From Acidobacteriota bacterium (GTDB taxonomy: Bacteria; Acidobacteriota; Terriglobia; Terriglobales; Acidobacteriaceae), in contig JAJXYY010000042.1 of assembly GCA_021780315.1 (NCBI GenBank), positions 62,001 to 126,000 on the forward strand: a stretch of DNA of 64,000 nucleotides. The letters are read 5' to 3'. Below are positions 33,667 through 41,395 of the stretch, one piece after another (position 1 is the first letter of the stretch; every line of letters starts with the position of its first letter). The position numbers and the translations under genes were made by a program. Under the pieces are notes generated by a model that saw nothing but the letters and a program-made list of their open reading frames with translations, was not told where the DNA came from and ran no database searches.

Positions 33667-34646
33667 GCGGAGTACTGGTTGTGCTGGAGCAGCGCGGGGG
33701 CACGTGGAACCGCATGAGTTTTGAGGCATTGGCAGCGGGCCAGCAGTTGGCTGCGAAGCTTGGGGTGGAGTGCTCGGCGGCAGTGGTTGGGCAGGCGGTG
33801 CAGCCGTTGGTAGCGGAGTTGGCGGGCAAGAAGCTGGCCAAGGTGTTGGCGGTGGAGCATGTGCTGCTGAAGGAGTACACGGCGGATGGATACGTGCTGG
33901 CGCTGGAGCAGGTGGTGAAGCAGGAGGCCCCTGCTTATGTGGTGTTTCCGCACACGTACCAGGTGCGGGATTTTGCGCCGGCGCTGGCGACGAAGTTCAA
34001 GCAGGTGCTGATCTCGGACGTGATTGCGATGCAGGACGGGAGTGCCGGGCTGGTGTTTGTGCGGCAGTTGCTACAGGGCAAGCTGAATGCGGACTACAAG
34101 CAGACGGGGGAGGGGCCGTGCTTTGTCTCGGTGCAGGCGGGGACGTTCCGGGCAGAGGCGGTGGAGGCGGGGACGGCTGCGGCGGTGACTGTGACTCCGG
34201 CGCTGACGGCGGAGCAGATACGGAACAAGCCGGGCGAGTTGTTCCGTGAGTCGGCGCAGACGGTGGATTTGAGTGCGGCACCGGTGATTGTTTCGGTGGG
34301 CCGCGGGATTGGGGAGCAGGACAATATTTCGATCGTGGAAGAGTTGGCGACGGCGCTAGGTGCGGAGTTGGCGGCGAGTCGGCCGATCTGCGATAACGGC
34401 TGGTTGCCGATGGCGCGGCAGGTCGGGAGTTCTGGACAAACGGTATCACCGAAGCTGTACCTGGCGGTGGGAATCTCAGGCGCGATTCAGCATCTGGTGG
34501 GGATGAAGGGGTCGAAGGCGGTGATCGCGATCAACAAGGACGAAAATGCGCCGATTTTTGAGGTGTCGGACTATGGGGTGGTGGGGGACCTGTTCGAGAT
34601 TGTTCCGGCGCTGACTAAGGCAGTACTGGCAGCGAAGGGAGCGTAA
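33663..34646 (+). CDS. etfA: Electron transfer flavoprotein alpha subunit
   Basis: 327 residues. The C-terminal FAD domain has the EtfA fingerprint: IVSVGRGIGEQDNISIVEELATALGAELAASRPICDNGWLP, VGSSGQTVSPKLYLAVGISGAIQHLVGM and VIAINKDENAPIFEVSDYGVVGDL. The N-terminal domain (VLVVLEQRGGTWNRMSFEAL) pairs with EtfB. Overlaps etfB by 4 bases and is followed by a hairpin terminator, so EMO-etfB-etfA reads as one transcription unit. Confidence 0.96.
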   Translation: MSGVLVVLEQRGGTWNRMSFEALAAGQQLAAKLGVECSAAVVGQAVQPLVAELAGKKLAKVLAVEHVLLKEYTADGYVLALEQVVKQEAPAYVVFPHTYQVRDFAPALATKFKQVLISDVIAMQDGSAGLVFVRQLLQGKLNADYKQTGEGPCFVSVQAGTFRAEAVEAGTAAAVTVTPALTAEQIRNKPGELFRESAQTVDLSAAPVIVSVGRGIGEQDNISIVEELATALGAELAASRPICDNGWLPMARQVGSSGQTVSPKLYLAVGISGAIQHLVGMKGSKAVIAINKDENAPIFEVSDYGVVGDLFEIVPALTKAVLAAKGA

Positions 34647-34670
34647 GCGGTTCTACCGCTTATGGATAGG

Positions 34671-34705
34671 ACTGGGCATCTGGGAATTACCGGGTGCCCA
34701 GTTTG
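34671..34705 (+). terminator. Hairpin terminator after etfA
   Basis: ACTGGGCATC (34671-34680) pairs with GGTGCCCAGT (34693-34702, one G-T pair) around a 12-nt loop, followed by TTTGG. Confidence 0.65.
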
Positions 34706-34831
34706 GTGTGCTGGAAGCCATTGTGTGGGGTGGCGAGTGGTGCAGTTCGCTAGATGGCTATACTCGTAGGTGCTCGCCTGTTGATACTCTGCGGATATCC
34801 CTGCATCCAATGTTCATGGTGAACTAAGCTA

Positions 34832-35914
34832 ATGGCTGTGACCTTTACCTCATTGACGATGAACGATGCGACGACGGCGGTTCTGGAGCCGGAGGGAAGG
34901 CTGCGGGACAAGTTTGGACGAGCGATTACGGACCTGCGGGTTTCGGTGACGGACCGGTGCAACTACAAGTGCGTGTACTGCCGTACGGGCAATGAAGGGG
35001 CGCAGTACGCGGAGCTGCCGATTGCGGATTATCTGCGGATGGTGCGTCGATTTGTAGGGCTGGGCGTGGAGAAGATACGGCTGACGGGTGGGGAGCCGCT
35101 GCTGCGCTCGGGGTTGGTGGAGATGGTACGGGAGTTGGCGACGTTGCGTACGAGCTACCTGCCGGATGGGCAGGCGACCGAGACCGGGTTGCCGCTGGAT
35201 ATTGCGCTGACGACCAATGGGCATCTGCTGGAAGGGTTGGCGCAGCCGCTGAAGGATGCGGGGTTGAGCCGGATTACGGTGAGCATGGATGCGGTGGATG
35301 CGGAGACATTTACGCAGATAACGCGGGTTCCGAAGAGCTACGACAAGGTATTGGCGGGGATTCGCAAGGCGCGCGAGGTGGGGTTGGGGCCGGTGAAGGT
35401 GAACTGCGTGCTGCTGCGCGGTTTCAATGACGGGCAGATTGAGCAGTTTGCGGAGTTTTCTCGGCGTGAGGGCGTGATTGTGCGCTTTATCGAGTTTATG
35501 CCGCTGGAAGAAGACCGCACATGGAAGCCGGAGACGGTGGTTCCGATGGAAGAGATTGTGGGGCGGCTGAATGGATATCGCCCGCTGGTGGAGCTGGCCC
35601 CGAATGCGGCGAGTGAGACGGCGAAGCGGTTTACGTTCGATGACGGGATAGGAGAGATCGGGATAATAGCTCCGGTGTCGCGACCGTTCTGCGGGCATTG
35701 CAGCCGGGTACGATTGACCTCGGATGGGAAGATACGGACGTGTCTGTTCTCGCAGAGTGATCACGATCTACAGGGTGAGATGGTGCGGGGTGGAACCGAT
35801 GCCGATCTAGATGCGTATATACGCAAGGTTGTGATGCGGAAGGAGGCACGCCATCATATTGGCGAGCCTGGCTTTGAGAAGCCTTCGCGGAGCATGGTTC
35901 ACATCGGCGGGTAG
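34832..35914 (+). CDS. moaA: GTP 3',8-cyclase MoaA (molybdopterin synthesis)
   Basis: 360 residues. Radical-SAM cluster motif CNYKCVYC, second cluster cysteines in CGHCSRVRLTSDGKIRTC, TGGEPLLRSGL, and the C-terminal Gly-Gly (HIGG) needed in MoaA catalysis. It converts GTP to 3',8-cyclo-dihydro-GTP with MoaC, the first step to molybdopterin, the cofactor of the formate dehydrogenase at 47.5 kb. TAAGCT ends at 34830, one base before the ATG; a GTG at 34838 would restore the 7-nt gap seen elsewhere, so the true start may be there. Partner moa genes are not in the window. Confidence 0.95.
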   Translation: MAVTFTSLTMNDATTAVLEPEGRLRDKFGRAITDLRVSVTDRCNYKCVYCRTGNEGAQYAELPIADYLRMVRRFVGLGVEKIRLTGGEPLLRSGLVEMVRELATLRTSYLPDGQATETGLPLDIALTTNGHLLEGLAQPLKDAGLSRITVSMDAVDAETFTQITRVPKSYDKVLAGIRKAREVGLGPVKVNCVLLRGFNDGQIEQFAEFSRREGVIVRFIEFMPLEEDRTWKPETVVPMEEIVGRLNGYRPLVELAPNAASETAKRFTFDDGIGEIGIIAPVSRPFCGHCSRVRLTSDGKIRTCLFSQSDHDLQGEMVRGGTDADLDAYIRKVVMRKEARHHIGEPGFEKPSRSMVHIGG

Positions 35915-35996
35915 GCCGTCCACACAAATACGGGTGTTTGATGGCTGTTGTTGAAACTAATGACGATGCTAAAGCTTAACTGTTATATGGAACCGC

Positions 35997-37106
35997 TTGC
36001 ATGGTGAAGGATTGAAAGACAAGCGCGGATTTAGCGTAATCGATAGTCGCCAAATGGATCACTTGCGAGTGTTCCATGAGGTGGCGCGTGCGCTGACTTC
36101 CTCGTTGGAGCTGGAAGAGATTCTGGGCGTCATCATGGAGAAGATGGCCAATTTTTTTGGGCCTGAGCGGTGGTCCATGTTGATGGTGGACGAGGAATCT
36201 GGGGATTTGTACTATGCGATTGCGGTGGGCCAGAATGCGGCGAGTCTGAAGGGATTGCGGGTACCTTTGGGCGAGGGCGTGGCGGGGTGGGTGGCTGCGA
36301 CGGGGAATCCGCTGCTAGTTCCGGATGTATCGCTGGATGTGCATTGGTCGGCGTTTTCGAAGCGTTTTCCGGAGTTGAATATCCAGTCGATCGCCTGCGT
36401 GCCGGTGCGGTCGGCGGATAAGACGCTGGGCGTGATCCAACTGCTGAACAGCAAGCTGGACCTGATGTCGGAGTACTCGATTTCTTTTCTGCGGATTTTG
36501 TGCGATTACGCTGCGATTGCGATTCAGAATGCGCGCTCGATGAAGTTGATCCACGAGTTGACGATTACGGATGACTGCACGGGTCTGTTCAATGCGCGTT
36601 ATTTGTATACGCTGCTGGATGAGCAAGTGACGAGCGAGGTGGAGACGTTCAGCCTGCTGTTTATGGACCTGGACCACTTCAAAAGTGTGAATGATACGCA
36701 TGGGCACCAGGTGGGTAGCCGGCTGCTGGCGGAGGTGGGTGGACTGCTGAAGCGGCTGGCAGGGCCTGCAAACGCGGCGTTTCGTTATGGCGGCGATGAG
36801 TTTGTGGTGCTGATGCCGGGGGTGGGCAAACCGGAGGCGATGGAGTTGACGATGGAGTTTCGGGACGCGCTACGGACGGCTCGTTTTCTGGAGGGTGCAG
36901 GGCTGGCGCTGAGTATCTCGGGAAGCTTTGGGTTGGCGACGTATCCGGAGGATGGGGGGACGGTTCCGATGATTCTGCGGTCTGCGGACACGATGATGTA
37001 TGAGGCGAAGAATGCAACGCGGGACAATGTGGCGGTGTGTGGGCGGGGGCTGCTGCTGGAGATGGATCGTGCAGGTGGTGCAGCGCGGGTGGGCCGCAAG
37101 GCTTAG
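35997..37106 (+). CDS. GAF-GGDEF diguanylate cyclase
   Basis: 369 residues from a TTG at 35997 (TTATAT ends 8 nt upstream); an ATG at 36054 is the alternative. Residues about 30-175 form a GAF sensor domain (ILGVIMEKMANFFGPERWSMLMVDEESGDLYYAIAVG, VGEGVAGWVAATG-like LGEGVAGWVAATG). The GGDEF domain (195-355) has LLFMDLDHFKSVNDTHGHQVG and an intact active site FRYGGDEFVVLMPG, so it should make cyclic di-GMP. The inhibitory RxxD site is absent (GPAN at that place). No membrane segment. Its stop overlaps the convergent next gene. Confidence 0.93.
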   Translation: MHGEGLKDKRGFSVIDSRQMDHLRVFHEVARALTSSLELEEILGVIMEKMANFFGPERWSMLMVDEESGDLYYAIAVGQNAASLKGLRVPLGEGVAGWVAATGNPLLVPDVSLDVHWSAFSKRFPELNIQSIACVPVRSADKTLGVIQLLNSKLDLMSEYSISFLRILCDYAAIAIQNARSMKLIHELTITDDCTGLFNARYLYTLLDEQVTSEVETFSLLFMDLDHFKSVNDTHGHQVGSRLLAEVGGLLKRLAGPANAAFRYGGDEFVVLMPGVGKPEAMELTMEFRDALRTARFLEGAGLALSISGSFGLATYPEDGGTVPMILRSADTMMYEAKNATRDNVAVCGRGLLLEMDRAGGAARVGRKA

Positions 37107-38167
37107 GGGTGAGTCTGGGTGCGGCGTTCGAGGCTGGGACGGCGACGGGGTTCGGGCTTGATGGCGTCCTTGTTTTCCGGTGCGACGGGGTGGATGCCAA
37201 AGTCCCAGACGCCGAGGTTAACCTCTTTATCCGAGATGACTTCCATGAGGGCGTACTCGCCGAAGCTGAGGGGCTGGGAGGGAGTGATCTTCATCCAGTG
37301 GCCTCCGGGAAGGAGTTCGGTGGTGGTTTCGACGACGTCTTCCTGACGCTGGACGCCGCCGAGGAAGTTGATGCGGAAGCTGGCGAGGACGCGTGCGCCG
37401 ACGCGGATGTCGGCACGGACGATGACGTAGCGGCTATCGGGGGAGCCCCCGGCGGAGGCAGAGGGGGCATTGGCTGTGGCTCCATGGGTGTCTACGGTGA
37501 GGGCGGTGCCGGTAGGTGGAGTGACTTCGTCGCCGATGCGGAGGTAGATGACGGGAGATTCGACGTGTAGCTGGACGAGAGACGACTCGCCTTTGATCTG
37601 GACGATCTGGTGGGAGGCGGAGAGGGGGTTAATGGCGGCGCGGAGAACGTTGTGGGCGGTGTTGCGGTTGAGGTCGCTGTCGGTCTGGGCGAGGGGCACA
37701 AGTTCGGGGGTTCCGCGAAAGGTGTCGAGGGCGAGGACGCTGTCTTCGGTCTGGAGGCGCAGGTCGGGAGCGATTTCGGGGGTGAGGGAGGCGCGGTCGG
37801 CTTCCTCTTTGAGGAGTTCGGGATCGATGGCGGGGGCCTGCGTGGAGTCGGCTGCGGCAGAGGGGTTGGCGTGGCGAGCCTCCCAGCGTTTGGTAGCCTC
37901 GAAGTCTACGAGGGAGGCGGGGATGTCTTCGATGGCTCCACCGCGCTCGGCACTGACGTAGCGGACAATGTTGCCGACGAGTTTGTAGCTCATGACGATC
38001 TGGTAGCTGCCGTCCTTGAGGATGAGGCGGGTGCGATGCGGTTGGGTGTCGGGTGAGTTGACGAGGGGCTCGTGCTGGAGGAGTGCGGCGAGGAGGCTGG
38101 GCGTGGGCACGAGTGGGGTAAATGCGAGCAGGGCGACGAGCAGGAGTGGGGTCTTGGCGTTCGACAT
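37103..38167 (-). CDS. Exported hypothetical protein
   Basis: 354 residues from the ATG at 38167 (AGGAG 9 nt before it; the ATG at 38176 abuts that site). Signal peptide MSNAKTPLLLVALLAFTPLVPTPSLLAA. Two beta-rich parts: residues about 40-90 (RTRLILKDGSYQIVMSYKLVGNIVRYVSAE) and 180-340 (VQLHVESPVIYLRIGDEV, SRYVIVRADIRVGARVLASFRINFLGG, YALMEVISDKEVNLGVWDFGIHP). Acidobacterial-looking but unnamed. Ends in a basic tail. Tail-to-tail overlap of 4 bases with the GGDEF gene. Confidence 0.75.
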   Translation of the reverse strand: MSNAKTPLLLVALLAFTPLVPTPSLLAALLQHEPLVNSPDTQPHRTRLILKDGSYQIVMSYKLVGNIVRYVSAERGGAIEDIPASLVDFEATKRWEARHANPSAAADSTQAPAIDPELLKEEADRASLTPEIAPDLRLQTEDSVLALDTFRGTPELVPLAQTDSDLNRNTAHNVLRAAINPLSASHQIVQIKGESSLVQLHVESPVIYLRIGDEVTPPTGTALTVDTHGATANAPSASAGGSPDSRYVIVRADIRVGARVLASFRINFLGGVQRQEDVVETTTELLPGGHWMKITPSQPLSFGEYALMEVISDKEVNLGVWDFGIHPVAPENKDAIKPEPRRRPSLERRTQTHP

Positions 38168-38237
38168 AGGATCCATCTCCTAAGAAGTGGGCTGGCTGGG
38201 GGATTAGACGCTGTGCAGGTTGGGAGGTGTGATGGGC

Positions 38238-38957
38238 CTATTTGATCTGGTTGGGGGCGACCAGGGAGCGTGGCTGGTACTCGCCGAAGATGATGGGGAG
38301 AGCGAGGAGAGTGGTGATCTGGTCGCTCTGACGGGCGGTGAAGTCGAAGCAGACGATGGGCTTGGGACCAGCGGGCTGGTGGCGGGATTTGGCTGGGACG
38401 AATACGGGGTCGGGACCGACGGTGCAGAGCTTGGCGGCGTAGGTGGTGGTGGGCGGGGTGGCGATGCTGGTGTTGGACGCCGAAGCGACCGGGGTGGCAC
38501 TGCCGAGGGTCAGGGCGGCAGTGCGTCCGTCCAGCGTGAAGAGGTGGGTGGACTGGCCGAGGTAGGGAGTGAGCGTGGGGGTGCCGTACCTCTGGAGCTG
38601 GCGAAGGAGCTGGGCCTGAGTGAATTCACCGATCTTCTGGGCATCGTGGAGAACGGAGGGGCAGGCGTCGTCGAGGATGGAGATGACGATGGCGGGGCGT
38701 CCGGGCGCGGTGGCTGAGCCGACGGAGAGCGGGGCCTGGACGCAGGGCGGATTGGCAGAGTGGGTGGTGGGGAGCGCGTAGGTGGTGGGCGCAGTGGCTT
38801 TGGCATCGGCAGGAATAAAGTCGCCGGGATAGATGAAGGTCATGTCGAAGTCCTGAAGGTGGAAGGACTTCATGCTGGGCGGCTGGGAAGCTGGTGTTTG
38901 GGCGAAGACGGCAGCGGCGGAGAGGAGGAGAGCTAAGGCGGCGGAACGAGACAGCAT
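38238..38957 (-). CDS. Exported hypothetical protein
   Basis: 239 residues with a signal peptide (MLSRSAALALLLSAAAVFAQ). The body resembles lipoprotein-like 'user-friendly' beta folds (FHLQDFDMTFIYPGDFIPAD; PAIVISILDDACPSVLHDAQKIGEFTQAQLLRQLQRYG; PIVCFDFTARQSDQITTLLALPIIFGEY) but no family is recognised. Four Cys may form disulfides. TACGAT (38964-38969, - strand) ends 6 nt before the ATG with no ribosome site. Same strand as the 37103 gene, 70 bases apart. Confidence 0.75.
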   Translation of the reverse strand: MLSRSAALALLLSAAAVFAQTPASQPPSMKSFHLQDFDMTFIYPGDFIPADAKATAPTTYALPTTHSANPPCVQAPLSVGSATAPGRPAIVISILDDACPSVLHDAQKIGEFTQAQLLRQLQRYGTPTLTPYLGQSTHLFTLDGRTAALTLGSATPVASASNTSIATPPTTTYAAKLCTVGPDPVFVPAKSRHQPAGPKPIVCFDFTARQSDQITTLLALPIIFGEYQPRSLVAPNQIK

Positions 38958-39029
38958 GGCGATATCGTAGCACTGCCGGAGGTGGAAGGCACGAGTGAGC
39001 GAGATGAAGACAGGGGCTAAGATAGGTGG

Positions 39030-39992
39030 ATGCCTGACAGAAGTGCCAGCTCTACCTTGAAGATGCGGATATGGATTGCGTTTGCGTGCGTGTACCTGTT
39101 TTGGGGGTCGACGTATGTGGCGATCCGGTTTGGAGTAGAGGTAATGCCTCCGTTTGTACTGGGGGCGACACGGTATGTGCTTTCGGGTGCGCTGCTGCTG
39201 GTGTTCTGCATGGTGCGTGGGATCAGCCTGAAGCTGACGGGACGCGAGGCATGGATTCAGGCGGCGATTGGGGTGCTGATGCTGACGGGTGGGAACGTTG
39301 GCCTGATGTATGCGGAGAAGACGCTGGCGAGTGGGTTGTCTTCGCTGATTATCGCCGTGGTGCCTTTGTATGTGGCGCTGTTTGAAGCCGTGGCTCCAGG
39401 CGGTGAAGGGCTGCGGACGAAGGGTTGGGTGGGGATTGGGATTGGGTTTGCGGGGCTGCTTGTGCTGCTGTCGCCGGGACTGCGGGAGAGCCTGCATGGC
39501 GACCGTGGCCAGATGGTGGGTGGGCTGTTTGCGCTGGCGTGCGCGTTGAGCTGGTCAGCGGGTTCGATACTGGCGCGGCGGGCGAAGATGAGCGTGAGCC
39601 CGTTTGCCTCGGCGGGCTGGCAGATGCTGATGGCAGGACTGGTGAATGCGGCGGTGATGGTGGCGCTGGGAGATTTTCGGCGAGCTGTGTGGGGCGCACA
39701 GGCGTATACGTCGGTGCTGTACCTGGTTACGTTCGGCTCGCTGGTGGGATACACGGCTTATATCTACCTGCTGGACAATGTACCGGTGGCGAAGGTATCG
39801 ACGTATGCGTACATCAATCCGATTGTCGCGGTGGTGCTGGGGGCGCTGTTTCTGCACGAGCGGATGGTGGGGATCGAGTATGTGGGGATGGGGGCGATTC
39901 TGGTGGCGGTGTGGCTGGTGACGAGTTCGAAGCTGAAGAGCGGGAAGCCGGTGGCTGAGGTAGAGTGCGGGGCCACGGAAGAGCTGGCTTAA
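39030..39992 (+). CDS. EamA-family (DMT superfamily) transporter
   Basis: 320 residues, ten predicted membrane spans in two EamA repeats: RIWIAFACVYLFWGSTYVAIRFG at the start, LSGALLLVFC, MYAEKTLASGLSSLI, then LDNVPVAKVSTYAYINPIVAVVLGALFLHERM. It resembles YedA/RhaT-like exporters; substrate unknown. TAAGAT (39018-39023) ends 6 nt before the ATG at 39030; the ATG at 39063 is a possible alternative. Distinct in sequence from the EamA gene at 1023. Confidence 0.92.
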   Translation: MPDRSASSTLKMRIWIAFACVYLFWGSTYVAIRFGVEVMPPFVLGATRYVLSGALLLVFCMVRGISLKLTGREAWIQAAIGVLMLTGGNVGLMYAEKTLASGLSSLIIAVVPLYVALFEAVAPGGEGLRTKGWVGIGIGFAGLLVLLSPGLRESLHGDRGQMVGGLFALACALSWSAGSILARRAKMSVSPFASAGWQMLMAGLVNAAVMVALGDFRRAVWGAQAYTSVLYLVTFGSLVGYTAYIYLLDNVPVAKVSTYAYINPIVAVVLGALFLHERMVGIEYVGMGAILVAVWLVTSSKLKSGKPVAEVECGATEELA

Positions 39993-40018
39993 GCGCCAGG
40001 AGTGCTAGTCTCTTGGGC

Positions 40019-40636
40019 ATGAGACGCTTGTTGGTTGAGGCTGTTGGGTTATTTGTACTGGCGGTGATGTTTGCTGCGGCACAGTCTTCGCGCGAGACGA
40101 AGGACGCTCGGGCGCGGGAGTTGATTCGGGAGCTGAAGCTGATGGTGCTGCCGAAGGAGTCGGGGTATCTGGGGATTGTGGGGGCTTCGGCGCAGAAGGT
40201 AGACGTGGGTGGGCGGGCGTTGGCGGCGCAGAGCCAGAACTACTACATGCTGACGCGAGAGTTGCCGGTGAACTATCTGCACTGGCTGGCGCCGGACGAT
40301 ACGCATATTTTGATTGAGGGTGGGCCGGTGGACTACTTCATCTTTTGTCCGGCACATGGAACGAGGGAGAAGCGGGCGGAGAAGGTGACGCTGGGGATGG
40401 ATCTGGGGAAGGGAGAGAGGCCGATTGTGGCAGTGCCGGGTGGGTGCTGGAAGGCGCTTAGGCTGCATGATGGTGTGGGGTATGCGCTGATGGCGAATAC
40501 GCTTTCGCCGGAGTTTACGCCGGACCGGGTGAGGATAGGAGCCGGAGCGGATTGGGTGAAGGAGTGGGCGGGTAGTGCGGGGTGGGCTACGCCGCAGTTT
40601 CTGCGGGAGATGATTGGACCGAATTGGGTGAAGTGA
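40019..40636 (+). CDS. Exported DUF985-type cupin protein
   Basis: 205 residues. A signal peptide (MRRLLVEAVGLFVLAVMFAAAQ) precedes a single cupin of the DUF985 kind: ELIRELKLMVLPKESGYLGIV, YYMLTRELPVNYLHWLAPDDTHILIEGGPVDYFIF, and IVAVPGGCWKALRLHDGVGYALMANTLSPEFTPD. The His residues in LHW and THI match the metal-site positions of the family. DUF985 proteins are normally cytosolic sugar-epimerase-like cupins, so an exported one is unusual. TAGTCT (40006-40011) ends 7 nt before the ATG at 40019. Confidence 0.78.
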   Translation: MRRLLVEAVGLFVLAVMFAAAQSSRETKDARARELIRELKLMVLPKESGYLGIVGASAQKVDVGGRALAAQSQNYYMLTRELPVNYLHWLAPDDTHILIEGGPVDYFIFCPAHGTREKRAEKVTLGMDLGKGERPIVAVPGGCWKALRLHDGVGYALMANTLSPEFTPDRVRIGAGADWVKEWAGSAGWATPQFLREMIGPNWVK

Positions 40637-40699
40637 TTTGGGGAGTGGCAGGTCTTGACAAGAGCGGAGTGGGGGCTAGACTGACGATACGAAATCTGA

Positions 40700-40720
40700 C
40701 GGTAGGAAATATTGCTACCG
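40700..40720. promoter_or_regulatory. Putative operator of the ParDE-like operon
   Basis: Inverted repeat CGGTAG-N9-CTACCG (40700-40720), 15 nt before the antitoxin ATG and overlapping where the promoter should lie. Ribbon-helix-helix antitoxins commonly bind such repeats to repress their own operon; binding here is inferred. Confidence 0.5.
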
Positions 40721-40735
40721 CACAGGAGGTGGACA

Positions 40736-41023
40736 ATGGCCACGGTTGAGAAGATCAGTATTGCGTTGCCGCAAGAGATGGTTAGCTTGGTAAAGAAAGC
40801 CGTGACTACTGGGGAGTATGCCTCCAGTAGCGAAGTCGTTCGCGATGCGTTGCGGGAGTGGACGCAGAGGCGAAAGCTGCGGCAGGAGGGTGTGGCGACG
40901 CTGCGCAAGGCCTGGCGGCAAGCGACCAGAGAGAGTAGCGCAGGGGTGGATGCCGAGGGGGTCTTGCGACGACTGGAACGCAAGTACGAGGCTATGGCTA
41001 AGGTCGCGGAACAGAGTTCCTAG
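40736..41023 (+). CDS. ParD-like ribbon-helix-helix antitoxin
   Basis: 95 residues from the ATG at 40736, preceded by a near-perfect AGGAGGT 5 nt away. The N-terminal ribbon-helix-helix (VEKISIALPQEMVSLVKKAVTTGEYASSSEVVRDALREW) is typical of type II ParD/CopG antitoxins; the helical, charged C-terminus (residues 50-95) should wrap the toxin. Its stop codon overlaps the toxin's GTG by one base, so the toxin is translated by coupling. Confidence 0.9.
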   Translation: MATVEKISIALPQEMVSLVKKAVTTGEYASSSEVVRDALREWTQRRKLRQEGVATLRKAWRQATRESSAGVDAEGVLRRLERKYEAMAKVAEQSS

Positions 41024-41319
41024 TGCGTCTCGATCTATCGGGCTTTGTTGAGGGTGATCTGGAAGCGATTGCGGAGTTTGTTGCGGAGGGCAATCTTCGA
41101 CGGGCGTTGAGCTTTCTCGGTGAGATGCGGGTGAAGTTCGCGGTGATCGCACGCAATCCACTGCTGTATCGGGTGCGGGATGAGATTGGCGTGGATGCGC
41201 GGGTAGGAGTGGTGGGTCAGTACGTGATTCTTTTTCGGATTGTGGGGAAGCGGGTAAGAATCGAACGTGTCATTTATGGCGGGCGCGATTTGGTGGAGTT
41301 GCTGGCCGACGAGGGGTAG
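41023..41319 (+). CDS. ParE/RelE-superfamily toxin
   Basis: 98 residues from a GTG overlapping the antitoxin stop. Family pattern: LSGFVEGDLEAIAEFVAEGNLRRALSFLGEMRVKFAVIARNPLLYRVRDEIGVDARVGVVGQYVILFRIVGKRVRIERVIYGGRDLVELL, i.e. the N-terminal helical hairpin, then the antiparallel sheet with YVILFRI and RVIYGGRDL. ParE members poison gyrase, RelE members cut mRNA; the lack of clear RelE catalytic residues favours ParE. Nothing beside it suggests a mobile element. Confidence 0.88.
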   Translation: MRLDLSGFVEGDLEAIAEFVAEGNLRRALSFLGEMRVKFAVIARNPLLYRVRDEIGVDARVGVVGQYVILFRIVGKRVRIERVIYGGRDLVELLADEG

Positions 41320-41395
41320 GGTGCGGGAGAACCGGCGATAGAGCGAACGACAGTCGATCTCTGCCGGATGACAAGCAACAGAGCAGGCAGCGGAT

